DNA of 64,000 bases from Methanosarcina barkeri str. Wiesmoor (lineage in GTDB: Archaea; Halobacteriota; Methanosarcinia; Methanosarcinales; Methanosarcinaceae), in assembly GCF_000969985.1 (NCBI RefSeq), contig NZ_CP009526.1, positions 3,720,001 through 3,784,000 on the forward strand. Direction: 5' to 3'. Made by a program: the position numbers and the translations under genes. How positions within the stretch are numbered: position 1 is the first letter of the stretch; every line of letters starts with the position of its first letter. Of this stretch, positions 1 to 9,137 are shown one piece after another. The notes below the pieces were generated by a model, which was not told the origin of the DNA, did not search any database, and saw nothing but the letters and a program-made list of their open reading frames with translations.

Positions 1-70
1 AAAGGCTATTCGTGATTATTTCCGAGAAATAAAATCTTAATAAAATTTGATACTTAGGAGAAGATCTTCT

Positions 71-784
71 GTGAGAGATTTTGCTCGCGATGACTCTGCA
101 TGGGCCGACTTTTTGATTTCAAAAGCGGCTCTAATTCTTGCAAGCGTTGTCCTTTTTGCGGCACTCTTTAATCTGGTTGCCAGTTTCAAGGAGCTTGAAA
201 CCCGGGAGAAGCTTGATTTTCTGGCCCTGGACTTTAAAACTGCAGTAGATGAGGTGGGATCGGGCAATTCAGGGTCAGGTAATTCAGGAACAGGTAGTTT
301 AGGATCAAAAGGTTCAGGATCAGGTAATTCCCTGGCCGGAGCTCAAGAGGAATTTCAGGGGGAATTTCAGAACGGGTCCCAAGATGAATCTCACGAATCT
401 TCCTATTGTTTCAGTGAACAGGAAATTTTCAGGGATTTGCCTTTTGCGGGAGATATAAAGGTAAAGGTTTCGGGAGAATACGTCTGTCTGGAAGCCGAGT
501 CCGAGGAACAGAGTTTCAGGGCTGTAAAACCCTTCGCCTTCAAGGTTTTACCTCTTAACGAATCTAGTCTACACGAAAAACTCAGTGTGGAATTTGGGCC
601 TCCAGGTGACGAGGAAACTCCCCTTATAGCCAATTATTCTGAAATTGGGGCTTTCCTCCAGGCATTGGGGATTGAAGAAGCAGTCCTGAACCCGAGTGAA
701 AATATCTCATTAAAGAAAGAATTCATTTATGTGAGGGATGAGGAGGGGGTATCTTCTTTTGGCTGCGTTCTTGTTTATCAATAA
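71..784 (+). CDS. Membrane-anchored protein of unknown function, pilin-like architecture
   Basis: I do not recognise a named family. The start is taken at GTG 71, which has an AGGAG motif ten bases upstream; a TTG at 47 is in frame but has no such site. The product has a short charged N-terminus (about 15 residues), then one hydrophobic segment (SKAALILASVVLFAALF) and a long extracytoplasmic region. A low-complexity Gly/Ser/Asn stretch (roughly residues 65-105) lies in the middle. This layout matches archaeal type IV pilin-like or exported proteins, but no class III signal-peptide motif is convincing. Two further anchored proteins follow on the same strand, so the three may form a surface-structure operon. 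The window starts just upstream, so earlier genes of the operon may be missing. That it is coding is well supported; the role is not. Confidence 0.6.
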   Translation: MRDFARDDSAWADFLISKAALILASVVLFAALFNLVASFKELETREKLDFLALDFKTAVDEVGSGNSGSGNSGTGSLGSKGSGSGNSLAGAQEEFQGEFQNGSQDESHESSYCFSEQEIFRDLPFAGDIKVKVSGEYVCLEAESEEQSFRAVKPFAFKVLPLNESSLHEKLSVEFGPPGDEETPLIANYSEIGAFLQALGIEEAVLNPSENISLKKEFIYVRDEEGVSSFGCVLVYQ

Positions 785-890
785 CTCATTATTTATCAGT
801 GATCTGCTCGAAGCTCTACTCAAAAAGCGGCTCACAGCTACAGCTCGGCTCAAAGATACTTTAAAACCTGTGAAAAAAACGTGTGTGTTA

Positions 891-1388
891 ATGTCCAGAG
901 ACGAAAGTGGGGTGCTTGAACCTCATACCGATCTACTCTCCGTAGCCCTTGCAGTGATAGGTTTTATGGTTTTCGCAGCCCTGATGTCACAGACCTACCT
1001 TGGATATGAAGACCGTTCATTTGCTCTTGAAAATTACGAGACCGCGTCTCTTCTTGCCGAAAACCTGGCAGATGCTCCTGCCCTGGAAGCCGAAAACTCA
1101 GGCTTGCTTTCGGCAGCTTCCCTTGACACACTTTCGGGCCCGAATGGGGCTAGTGAAAGAGCAAAGCTTTTTGCAGCTTTTTCAGGAAATTACCAGTTTC
1201 TGGTCGAGGTCCGGACAAAAGACGGTCAGTGGCACTGGCGGATCAAACCGGAAAATGCCGAGTCTGATGCTTTTGCCGATGACCTGGAAAAAGTTGCAGC
1301 CTCTGTGCCAGTCGTTATTGAACTGAATCCTGCTGAATCGATCACTGGAACCCTTACTGTCGTGATTTATAAGACAAAATGGAACTGA
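891..1388 (+). CDS. Small membrane-anchored protein of unknown function
   Basis: A 165-residue product is expected from ATG 891, placed shortly before a single hydrophobic segment (LLSVALAVIGFMVFAALM) and mirroring the layout of the preceding gene. The frame stays open back to ATG 738, which would overlap the upstream gene by 47 bases and add an odd hydrophobic leader, so 891 is preferred although no clear ribosome site precedes it. The rest is a soluble, acidic extracytoplasmic domain without cysteines. It sits between two other anchored proteins on the same strand. No family is recognised; a minor pilin-like or secretion-complex component is an inference from architecture and neighbours. 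Confidence 0.55.
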   Translation: MSRDESGVLEPHTDLLSVALAVIGFMVFAALMSQTYLGYEDRSFALENYETASLLAENLADAPALEAENSGLLSAASLDTLSGPNGASERAKLFAAFSGNYQFLVEVRTKDGQWHWRIKPENAESDAFADDLEKVAASVPVVIELNPAESITGTLTVVIYKTKWN

Positions 1389-1600
1389 AAAAGAGATCTG
1401 TAAATGAGAAAAACTGGATCGAAGTTAGAATAATCGCATAGAAATTAAAGATCCAGATAACATTTTGAAAAGTTATTTGGAAGTTGAAGAATCACATAGA
1501 AGTTCAAAAAGCCTCGTGAAAGCTCAAAAAACTGGATAGAAGATGGAAATTAGAATAAACCTGAAAATGAGAAATACGGCACAAAAGTGAGATAAATTGC

Positions 1601-2902
1601 ATGAAAGAGAAGAGAACCGGAGAGTCCATAAAGAGGAGCAGAGAATTAAGAGTAAGAGAACAGGATCAGGTAAGATATCCAATAGTTCCTGAAATCCCCT
1701 GGCAATTCCCAAAGAAAAAAGGTACGCTGATTGCGGAATGCTCTGGTTATTTCACGGTTTTTGATGCCCTTTTTTTACTTGTCCTTATTTCACTTGCAGG
1801 TATCCTGTTAATGCCTTCCATGCAGGCAGAAAAACAATATTGTGCATCCGGATATGTTACTTCTTCGGAATTTGATGTTTATCTGCTTGAGTCGTTGCTT
1901 TCCTGTAAACTTGAGGACTTCGAATACGAAATCTCTCCTCTTGCAGCTCTTAATATCTCAATACCTGAAAACTCGGTTGTGGAAAATTCTTCTCATACTC
2001 TCTTCTGGAAAGAACAGAAACACAGGACTTTTGCTGATCTGGTTGCGGAATATCTTGCGCTTTCCCTTGCGATCTCAAATAATGATTCATTAGTTTTCCT
2101 AAACCCTCTTGCTGCGAACTATTCTTCCAGGAATAAGGAGACCATTTCGGCATATCTGGATCAGAAAGCCGCAGGAAGGTTCTCTTACAGTTTTGAGGCT
2201 TACTGGCGCCCTGTAGAAGTTTTTCCTGTACAAAGTGAACTTATTATTGGGGAAGAGCCTCCTGCAAACGCAATCCGACAAAGTACAAAGCTTTCCTTGC
2301 CTTCTTACGCCAGCCCTCCGTCAAAAGCTGCACTGCTTGATTCTGTTAACGACTCCGTGCTTGAAACTTCCATGAACTCCTCAAATGAAGAAGCCAGCAA
2401 GATACTCTTCCAGGCTTTTAATGCTTCACTTGACGCAGCAGCTCTGGAAGGTGCAGAGGTACTTACCGGGCTGCTCTTCCCATCGGATTATTTTGGGTCG
2501 GGTTTTGGGGAGGAAAATGAGGAATCTTTCCAGACCCTGATCTACGGGATCTCTGAAAATCCTGTAGATATAAAGTCCGGGGAAGAGGCTTTTGCGATAT
2601 ATTTTTCAGATTTATTTAAAGCCGGGTTCCCTGTTGATTCCGAAGCCTTTTCTGAAAATGCATCAACAACTAACTTCTCTTTGCTTGAAGACATGATGAC
2701 AGAGTATATAAAAAGTGAAATTCGAAGCGAGCTTGAAGGTGAATTCTCAGATGAGGTCAACGAAACGGTTTATTCAGTTCTTGAAGCTGAAAACTTTTCA
2801 GAAGCCCGTGCTCTTCGCGATGCGCATATCGAGTCTGTTTACAGGCAGATAAATCCAGGTGGGGCGCGAATAGTTTTGAGCTTCTGGAATTCTGCCTCAT
2901 GA
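1601..2902 (+). CDS. Large membrane-anchored extracytoplasmic protein, unknown function
   Basis: A 433-residue protein with a basic cytoplasmic N-terminus (about 45 residues), one transmembrane segment (FDALFLLVLISLAGILLMP, near residues 52-70) and a roughly 360-residue acidic outer domain. That domain carries many N-x-S/T sequons (for example NSS, NYS, NAS, NFS), suited to archaeal N-glycosylation. It follows the two smaller anchored proteins after a 212-bp spacer and probably belongs to the same surface assembly. The last codons lie inside the first unit of a 32-bp tandem repeat, so the present C-terminus may have been set by repeat expansion. No enzymatic motif is visible and no family is recognised. 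Confidence 0.65.
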   Translation: MKEKRTGESIKRSRELRVREQDQVRYPIVPEIPWQFPKKKGTLIAECSGYFTVFDALFLLVLISLAGILLMPSMQAEKQYCASGYVTSSEFDVYLLESLLSCKLEDFEYEISPLAALNISIPENSVVENSSHTLFWKEQKHRTFADLVAEYLALSLAISNNDSLVFLNPLAANYSSRNKETISAYLDQKAAGRFSYSFEAYWRPVEVFPVQSELIIGEEPPANAIRQSTKLSLPSYASPPSKAALLDSVNDSVLETSMNSSNEEASKILFQAFNASLDAAALEGAEVLTGLLFPSDYFGSGFGEENEESFQTLIYGISENPVDIKSGEEAFAIYFSDLFKAGFPVDSEAFSENASTTNFSLLEDMMTEYIKSEIRSELEGEFSDEVNETVYSVLEAENFSEARALRDAHIESVYRQINPGGARIVLSFWNSAS

Positions 2903-2974
2903 ACCTGAATAGCTTCTGGAATTCTGTCTCATGAACCTGAATAGCTTCTTGAACTCTACATCGTGGACCTGGAT
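2879..2974. repeat. 32-bp tandem repeat, three copies, starting inside the upstream gene
   Basis: Units begin at 2879, 2911 and 2943, each starting AGCTTCT and ending near CCTGAAT. The first two are nearly identical and the third is degenerate. The stop codon of the upstream gene (2900-2902) lies in unit one, so the array is a duplication of that gene's 3' end running into the spacer. Confidence 0.85.
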
Positions 2975-3062
2975 ATACACTCAGATAAAATATGCTTATG
3001 GAAAACGTTTACCACTGAAACTTTTCAATATGAAAAGAGCCAGACGCTCCCTGTCCCAACAC

Positions 3063-3731
<669 letters not shown>

Positions 3732-3754
3732 AAACCTGGAAATCTTTCTCTGGT

Positions 3755-3800
3755 CGGTTTTGCCTCTCTGGCAAACCGCGCCGCTATTTTAAAATCTACT
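3755..3800 (+). terminator. Hairpin plus T-rich tract after rps15
   Basis: CGGTTTTGCC (3755-3764) pairs with GGCAAACCG (3770-3778) with a single bulged T and a short TCTCT loop, followed by a pyrimidine/T-rich run from about 3783. It lies between convergent genes and probably ends rps15 transcription. Confidence 0.55.
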
Positions 3801-3912
3801 TTTACTCTTTTCTTTGTCTTTTTACTCTTTTCTTTTATCTTAATTCTCTGATTACTTTTGAAATTGTTATATGCTTTTTTTCTTGAGAGAATTCCTTACT
3901 TGTTGCTGGTTT

Positions 3913-4695
3913 TTACAGGTTATGTACAAGTGCAACTTCTGGATTTCCGGGAACCACACAGCGCATACCTGCAATCTCCCCGATAATTACAGGCAAACCA
4001 TACACTTCCTCGATAACCTGAGGTGTAATTACCTCGGCGCCCCCTTGCGCATGAACTTTCCCTTCTTTCAGGAAAATAAACCTATCTGCGTACCTGAGGG
4101 CCTGGTTAAGGTCATGCATTGTCATTATGGCTGCAATTCTGTGCTCAAGGACAATCTGCCTGATAATAGCCAGAATTTCAACCTGATTTTTCATATCAAG
4201 GCTGCTTGTAGGTTCGTCAAGAAGAAGGACTTTTGGTTCCTGTACGAGTGAACGTGCAATTGCGACCTTCTGGAGTTCACCTCCGCTCATTTCATCGATA
4301 TATGAAAGGCGAAGTTTTTCCATGGAAAGTAACTTGAAGACGGAATCGACTATTTGAAGGTCTTTTTCGGTGACGTCCCATTTGATATGTGGCCGCCTTC
4401 CGAGCAGGACTGCATCAAAAGCTGTCAACCTCCCGGTTTCCACCCGCTGGGGAACATACCCAACAAGGCGTGCGATCTCCATTGTTCCCAGGTCAAAAAG
4501 GTTATTTCCATCAAGATGAACTGTTCCTCCTTTAGGGCGGAGAATTTTGTTAAGACATTTTAAAAGTGTAGTCTTGCCAACCCCATTGGGCCCAAGGATT
4601 GCTACAATTTCTCCTTCCTCGATGGAAAAGGCTATTTCATGGAGAATTTTACGGTTGCGATACAAAAATTCAAGTTCCTCTACTGAAAGTATCAT
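3913..4695 (-). CDS. ABC transporter ATP-binding protein, iron-complex/B12 type (FecE/BtuD-like)
   Basis: A 260-residue cytoplasmic ATPase that powers import of a chelated metal or corrinoid through the permease encoded just upstream. Visible motifs are Walker A GPNGVGKTT (about residues 34-42), Q-loop PQRVE, signature MSGGELQK, Walker B VLLLDEPTSSLD and a switch His in MTMHDLNQ. Its ATG overlaps the last four bases of the permease gene (ATGA type), so the two are translationally coupled. The family covers ferric siderophore, haem and cobalamin importers; substrate cannot be decided from the ATPase. Confidence 0.92.
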   Translation of the reverse strand: MILSVEELEFLYRNRKILHEIAFSIEEGEIVAILGPNGVGKTTLLKCLNKILRPKGGTVHLDGNNLFDLGTMEIARLVGYVPQRVETGRLTAFDAVLLGRRPHIKWDVTEKDLQIVDSVFKLLSMEKLRLSYIDEMSGGELQKVAIARSLVQEPKVLLLDEPTSSLDMKNQVEILAIIRQIVLEHRIAAIMTMHDLNQALRYADRFIFLKEGKVHAQGGAEVITPQVIEEVYGLPVIIGEIAGMRCVVPGNPEVALVHNL

Positions 4696-5762
4696 CGTTT
4701 GTACCCCTTAAGAAGTAAGTATATGAAAACAGGTGCTCCCATGAAAGCAGTAAGAATAGATACGGGAAGCACATATGGCGATATTATAAGCCTTGCTGCA
4801 GTGTCTGATGCCAGAAGCAGGATTCCTCCAAACAGAGTAGAACCGGGTATCAGGTATCGCTGGTCATCCCCTATGACCCTTCTGACCATATGAGGACAGA
4901 CCAGTCCTATAAAACCTATTACCCCAAGAAATGCAACAATCACTGCAGAAACCAGGGCTGCGATTACCATGCCTACTAACCTTGTCCTTTCTACATTGAC
5001 ACCAAGACCCTTTGCGGTCTCATCGCCTGCATCTATGGCGTTGTAGTTCCAGCAATTGGCAATGAAGAATATAATTGCAAGCAGCACAACACCAGTCATC
5101 ATCTCAAGTTCCGTCCAGGTTACTCTTCCTACATCGCCAAAAGTCCAGAAAACGACTGCTGCAAGCTGGGTATCATCAGCAAAGTACTGGAGGAATGCCG
5201 TGCCTGCGGTAAAGAGAGACGAAAGCGCAACTCCTGCAAGTACCATTACCTCAGGCGAAGCCCCCCGTATACTCGAGATTAGCAGGATCACTCCGGTCGC
5301 AAGTAGGCAAAAGAAAAGGGCTACCGTTGTTGTCAGGTAAGGGTTGTTAATTGTCACAGCATTTGCAACTGTAGACTGCATTTTTCCGGTACCGAGAACC
5401 ACAACAGACACTGCAGCTCCGAAAGCACCGGCATTTGAAATTCCAAGTGTGAAAGGAGATGCAATGGGATTACGCAGTATAGACTGCATCGCAACTCCTG
5501 CAACCGAGAGTCCGGCTCCTGCGACTATTGCAGCCAGGGCTTGAGGGAGCCGGATGTTCCAGATTATTAAATCCCATTTTGTAGAAACGCTGTGCCCCGT
5601 TATGGTTTGCAGTACTTCATAAGGCGGTATTGTCACCGCTCCTACCGAGATCGAGTAAATAAGCATAATAAAGAGGAACAGAATCCCCCCCATTATCCAG
5701 AAGTATTTTCTGCGTATATATACAAGATAATCTTCAGGAACTGCTCCTTTGGCGAAATGCAC
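4692..5762 (-). CDS. ABC transporter permease, FecCD/BtuC family
   Basis: A 356-residue polytopic membrane protein with about nine or ten hydrophobic helices and the FecCD/BtuC signatures: PRLPQ-like IRLPQALAAIVAGAGLSVAGVAMQ near residues 70-95, and the C-terminal GFIGLVCPHMVRRVIGDDQRYLIP cytoplasmic coupling segment. It forms the homodimeric channel of an importer. The start is a GTG; a GGAGGG motif lies about ten bases upstream. Only 18 bases separate it from the binding-protein gene, and it overlaps the ATPase gene, so the order binding protein-permease-ATPase is one operon. Substrate is likely an iron complex or corrinoid (inference from family). Confidence 0.93.
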   Translation of the reverse strand: MHFAKGAVPEDYLVYIRRKYFWIMGGILFLFIMLIYSISVGAVTIPPYEVLQTITGHSVSTKWDLIIWNIRLPQALAAIVAGAGLSVAGVAMQSILRNPIASPFTLGISNAGAFGAAVSVVVLGTGKMQSTVANAVTINNPYLTTTVALFFCLLATGVILLISSIRGASPEVMVLAGVALSSLFTAGTAFLQYFADDTQLAAVVFWTFGDVGRVTWTELEMMTGVVLLAIIFFIANCWNYNAIDAGDETAKGLGVNVERTRLVGMVIAALVSAVIVAFLGVIGFIGLVCPHMVRRVIGDDQRYLIPGSTLFGGILLLASDTAARLIISPYVLPVSILTAFMGAPVFIYLLLKGYKR

Positions 5763-5780
5763 CTTTTTATACCCTCCATC

Positions 5781-6992
5781 TTATTGCAGAATTTGTTTAA
5801 AGCACATATTACTGTAATGTCCATTCAGATCTGAAAATACAGGTTTACCAACGAAGAAAGTGTATATCTCGTCAGCTTTTGCTTCCGGATCGATATCTTT
5901 AAACCTGTCCGGATAGAGCACTTTTCCGATAAAATAAGAGTTTGCAAGTACGGAATCATAGTTGGTGCTGTAGAAGTTGTAAGGGATTACTCCATAGACC
6001 TTTTTGTTCTTCACAGCCGAAAGTCCTGCGAGAGATGTATCATTCTTCAGTTCTCCAATTGCACCTTCGTTACCAAGCTGGAGGGTGCCAACATCGATAA
6101 ATATATACTCGGGATCCCAGTCTACGAGTGCTTCCTTAGCAATATCCGCATGTTCTACGCCCATTCCGGCTGCAACATTCTTTGCATTTACCCAGAGGAA
6201 TGGCGCGTAAGCAGGTTCTGTAGCAATAATTCCATGAGCTCCAGCCATACCGACTCCTCCAATATAGACATTTTTTCTTTCAGATTCTGGAATGTCGGCA
6301 GTCCTGTTTTCCAGGTCTTGCATTGTAGCATTGATGTAATTGATTACTTCCTCTGCTCTTTCCTGTTTGCCTACTGCCTTGCCCATTATCCTCAGAGAGC
6401 TGTACACTTCAGCTTTTTGTGTCTCATTATTCAAAGACCCGTAAGGGAATGCAACCACAGGGATGCCGGTTTTGTCCTGAAGGGTATCGGCTTCAGTGGC
6501 AGTAGGTGCCGCTGCCTGTCCAATCATACTGGCTTTCAGAATAACCTGAGGGTTAACTTCAATGATTTTCTCCGGGTCATCATTGCCCCTGGCCTCTCCA
6601 ATCAGAGGATAGTCTTTGAGCTGGGGATTCGCATATACATAAGGGCGACCCTCGTTTTTGTTTTCTTTTTTCTCCATGCTGTCAACCCCTACTACGTATT
6701 CCTGAGCTTGCAGGTATACGAGGTAGCGCAGGCACCCGGCTCCTGAGCAAACAACTCGTTCCGCATTTTCAGGTATGGTGACTTCCCTGCCAAACCCGTC
6801 CGTGATTGTAGACTCTCCAGATTCTGCTGCCTTATCGGCACCTGAAACTCCTGAAGCTTCTGATGAAGCAGATCCTTCCTGATTCTTATCAGATGAGGAC
6901 TTGTCCGCACATCCTGAAGCCACTACCAGGGCAGCAATGAGCAATCCTATAAAAGTAATTTTATATATATTATTACCATAATTTAACTTCAT
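5781..6992 (-). CDS. ABC transporter substrate-binding lipoprotein, iron-complex type (copy 1)
   Basis: A 403-residue lipoprotein. Start at ATG 6992 is preferred because AAAGGA lies just upstream; an in-frame earlier start at 7013 would add seven residues. A hydrophobic signal ends in the lipobox LVVASGC (Cys28), followed by an acidic Ser/Glu linker and the TroA/FepB-like fold beginning ITDGFGREVTIPENAERVVC. The conserved SGAGCLRYLVYLQAQ segment carries two cysteines found in all three local copies. It heads the operon with the permease and ATPase. Two more copies follow upstream on the same strand, so the transporter probably draws on several binding proteins of different affinity or ligand. 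A FepB/BtuF-type ligand is likely but not identified. Confidence 0.9.
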   Translation of the reverse strand: MKLNYGNNIYKITFIGLLIAALVVASGCADKSSSDKNQEGSASSEASGVSGADKAAESGESTITDGFGREVTIPENAERVVCSGAGCLRYLVYLQAQEYVVGVDSMEKKENKNEGRPYVYANPQLKDYPLIGEARGNDDPEKIIEVNPQVILKASMIGQAAAPTATEADTLQDKTGIPVVAFPYGSLNNETQKAEVYSSLRIMGKAVGKQERAEEVINYINATMQDLENRTADIPESERKNVYIGGVGMAGAHGIIATEPAYAPFLWVNAKNVAAGMGVEHADIAKEALVDWDPEYIFIDVGTLQLGNEGAIGELKNDTSLAGLSAVKNKKVYGVIPYNFYSTNYDSVLANSYFIGKVLYPDRFKDIDPEAKADEIYTFFVGKPVFSDLNGHYSNMCFKQILQ

Positions 6993-7034
6993 GTTACATT
7001 CCTTTATGATCAAAGAGTAAAAGTATTACATAAA

Positions 7035-7058
7035 ATTAACTAAATTTTCTTAGTTAAT
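7035..7058. promoter_or_regulatory. Perfect dyad, candidate operator of binding protein copy 1
   Basis: ATTAACTAA and its exact reverse complement TTAGTTAAT are separated by six bases. The site lies about 43 bases before the start at 6992. The same dyad occurs at the same place before copy 2, and one half-site remains before copy 3. Size and symmetry fit a dimeric metal-dependent repressor such as the DtxR/MntR class; the regulator itself is not in the window. Confidence 0.55.
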
Positions 7059-7340
7059 ATCTAATCTGATGAATTTTTTAGAAATGATGAGCTATTGTAA
7101 CTTTTAAAGTAAGATAAGGATAAACTTATGCTGTAACCTTAACCGATTTGCTTTTAATTATTGAATATGAAAAACTATGATAATGGCTGTTTTTTGGTAG
7201 ATCAATGCCTTTAAAAAGTTAACTCCGTGAAAAATTGATTCAGTGCAACCGGAACAAAAAAAGATAATAAAATTATAAAAATAAAATAAAAACACGACAA
7301 AATAATATAATAAATAATTCAAAAATATATAAAATTATAT

Positions 7341-7381
7341 GAAGTAATTTTTGAGCAGACTCCATAACTCAAAATTACTTC
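7341..7381 (-). terminator. Hairpin terminator after binding protein copy 2
   Basis: GAAGTAATTTTTGAG (7341-7355) pairs with CTCAAAATTACTTC (7368-7381) with one bulge and a 12-base loop, followed on the minus strand by an AT-rich tract. It lies 53 bases past the stop of copy 2 and is duplicated after copy 3. Confidence 0.6.
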
Positions 7382-7433
7382 ACGCAATCTTTCGAAACTA
7401 CCGATTGGTAATAAGAACTTTTTTATACCTCAA

Positions 7434-8639
7434 TTACAGTGGAATCGATTTGAACCCAAGGTTGTCGTACTGTTCATTAATTTCAGAGAACACGGGTTTG
7501 CCAACGAAGAATGTATAAATTTCGTCGGCTTTTGCTTCCGGATCTATATCTTCAAACCTGTCCGGATAAAGCACTTTTCCCACAAAATAAGCATTTGCAA
7601 GCACAGACTCATAGTTGGTGCTGTAGTAGTTGTATGGAATCACTCCATAGACCTTTTTATTCTTTACAGCTGAGAGCCCTGAGAGAGATGTATCCTTCTT
7701 AAGCTCTCCAATTGCTCCTTCGTTACCAACCTGGAGAGTGCCGATATCAATAAATATGTACTCTGGGTCCCAGTCTACAAGTGCTTCTTTAGCAATATCC
7801 GCATGATCTGCACCCATTCCGGCTGCAACATTCTTTGCATTCACCCAGAGGAATGGTGGATAAGCAGGTTCCGTTGAGATTATTCCATGAGCTCCAGCCA
7901 TGCTCACACCACCAATATAGGCAGTTTTTCTTTCGGATTCCGGAATGTCGGCAGTCCTGTTTTCCAGGTCTTGCATTGTAGCATTGATATAATTGATTAC
8001 TTCCTCTGCTCTTTCCTGTTTGTCTACTACCTGACCCATTATCCGGAGTGAACTGTATATTTCAGCTTCCTGCTCTTCGTTCTTTAAAGAGCCGTAAGGG
8101 AACATGACAACAGGAATGCCAGTTTTGTTCTGAAGCGTATCGGCATCAGCACCATTGGTTACTGCCGACTGGCCACTTGTGCCGGTTTTCAGGATGACCT
8201 GGGGACTGATGGAAATTATCTTTTCAGGATCATCGTTGCCTCTGAATTCCCCAATCAAGGGATAGTCTTTAAGCTGAGGGTTTGCAAGAGCATAGGGACG
8301 ACCTTCAAACGCGCTTTCCTCTTTCTCTAAGCTATCAACCCCTACTACGTCGTCCTGAGCCTGCAGGTATACAAGATAACGCAGGCATCCGGCTCCTGAG
8401 CAAACAACCCTTTCCACATTTTCAGGTATGGTAACTTCCCTGCCAAACCCGTCCGTGATTGTAGACTCTCCAGATTCTGCTGCCTTATCGGCACCTGAAA
8501 CTCCTGAAGCTTCTGATGGAGATGATCCATTATCACCAGATGTGGATTTGTCCGTGCACCCTGAAGTCACTACAAGGGCAGCAACGAGCAATCCTATTAA
8601 AATAATTTTATATAATTTATTATTATGATTAATCTTCAT
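7434..8639 (-). CDS. ABC transporter substrate-binding lipoprotein, iron-complex type (copy 2)
   Basis: A 401-residue paralogue of copy 1 and still closer to copy 3. The signal peptide ends in lipobox VVTSGC (Cys28), the linker reads TSGDNGSSPSEASGVSG, and the core starts ITDGFGREVTIPENVERVVC. Differences from copy 3 are scattered and few, concentrated around residues 105-160 and the C-terminus. It is followed by its own hairpin, preceded by its own dyad, and has no adjacent permease, so it is probably a stand-alone unit serving the same ABC pore. Ligand is not known. Confidence 0.88.
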   Translation of the reverse strand: MKINHNNKLYKIILIGLLVAALVVTSGCTDKSTSGDNGSSPSEASGVSGADKAAESGESTITDGFGREVTIPENVERVVCSGAGCLRYLVYLQAQDDVVGVDSLEKEESAFEGRPYALANPQLKDYPLIGEFRGNDDPEKIISISPQVILKTGTSGQSAVTNGADADTLQNKTGIPVVMFPYGSLKNEEQEAEIYSSLRIMGQVVDKQERAEEVINYINATMQDLENRTADIPESERKTAYIGGVSMAGAHGIISTEPAYPPFLWVNAKNVAAGMGADHADIAKEALVDWDPEYIFIDIGTLQVGNEGAIGELKKDTSLSGLSAVKNKKVYGVIPYNYYSTNYESVLANAYFVGKVLYPDRFEDIDPEAKADEIYTFFVGKPVFSEINEQYDNLGFKSIPL

Positions 8640-8681
8640 GTTACTTTCCTCTATTTTCAGAAAGCAAAAGTATTACATAAA

Positions 8682-8705
8682 ATTAACTAAATTTTCTTAG
8701 TTAAT
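8682..8705. promoter_or_regulatory. Perfect dyad, candidate operator of binding protein copy 2
   Basis: Identical to the dyad at 7035-7058 (ATTAACTAA, six bases, TTAGTTAAT) and again about 43 bases before a start codon. Flanking sequence is also conserved for more than 100 bases upstream, so the element was copied together with the gene; its exact retention while flanks have changed hints at selection. Confidence 0.55.
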
Positions 8706-8920
8706 ATCTAATCTGATGAATTTTTTAGAAATGACGAGCTATTGTGACTTTTAAAGCCAGATAAGGATAAATTTATGATGTAGCCGTAACTTGCTTGCTT
8801 TTAATATTGAAAATGAATAATTATGATTAGCTGTTTTTTGGTAAATTAATGCCTTTAAAAAGTTAACTCCGTGAAAAATTGATTCAGTGAAATCGAAATT
8901 AAAATGAAAATATTATTAAA

Positions 8921-9043
8921 TAAATATGATAAAAACACAACAAAAATAATATACAAAATAATATAAAATGTAATATAAAAAATAATATAAAAATAATATA
9001 AAAAATAATATAAAAAATAATATAAAAATATATAAAATTATAT
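8921..9043. repeat. AT-rich repeat tract of AATAATATAAAA-type units
   Basis: Between copies 2 and 3 the spacer holds many imperfect repeats of AATAATATAAAA, ending just before the hairpin at 9044. A shorter version of the tract is present at the equivalent place (7258-7340) after copy 2, so slippage has expanded this one. Confidence 0.6.
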
Positions 9044-9083
9044 GAAGTAATTTTTGAGCAGACCCTATAACTCAAAATTACTC
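9044..9083 (-). terminator. Hairpin terminator after binding protein copy 3
   Basis: GTAATTTTTGAG (from 9047) pairs with CTCAAAATTAC (9071-9081). It is the counterpart of the hairpin at 7341-7381 and lies about 55 bases past the stop of copy 3; the minus-strand continuation is strongly AT-rich. Confidence 0.55.
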
Positions 9084-9137
9084 CCTGTAGTTTTTCGAAA
9101 CTGCCAAATTGGTAAAACGAACTTTTATATACCTCAA

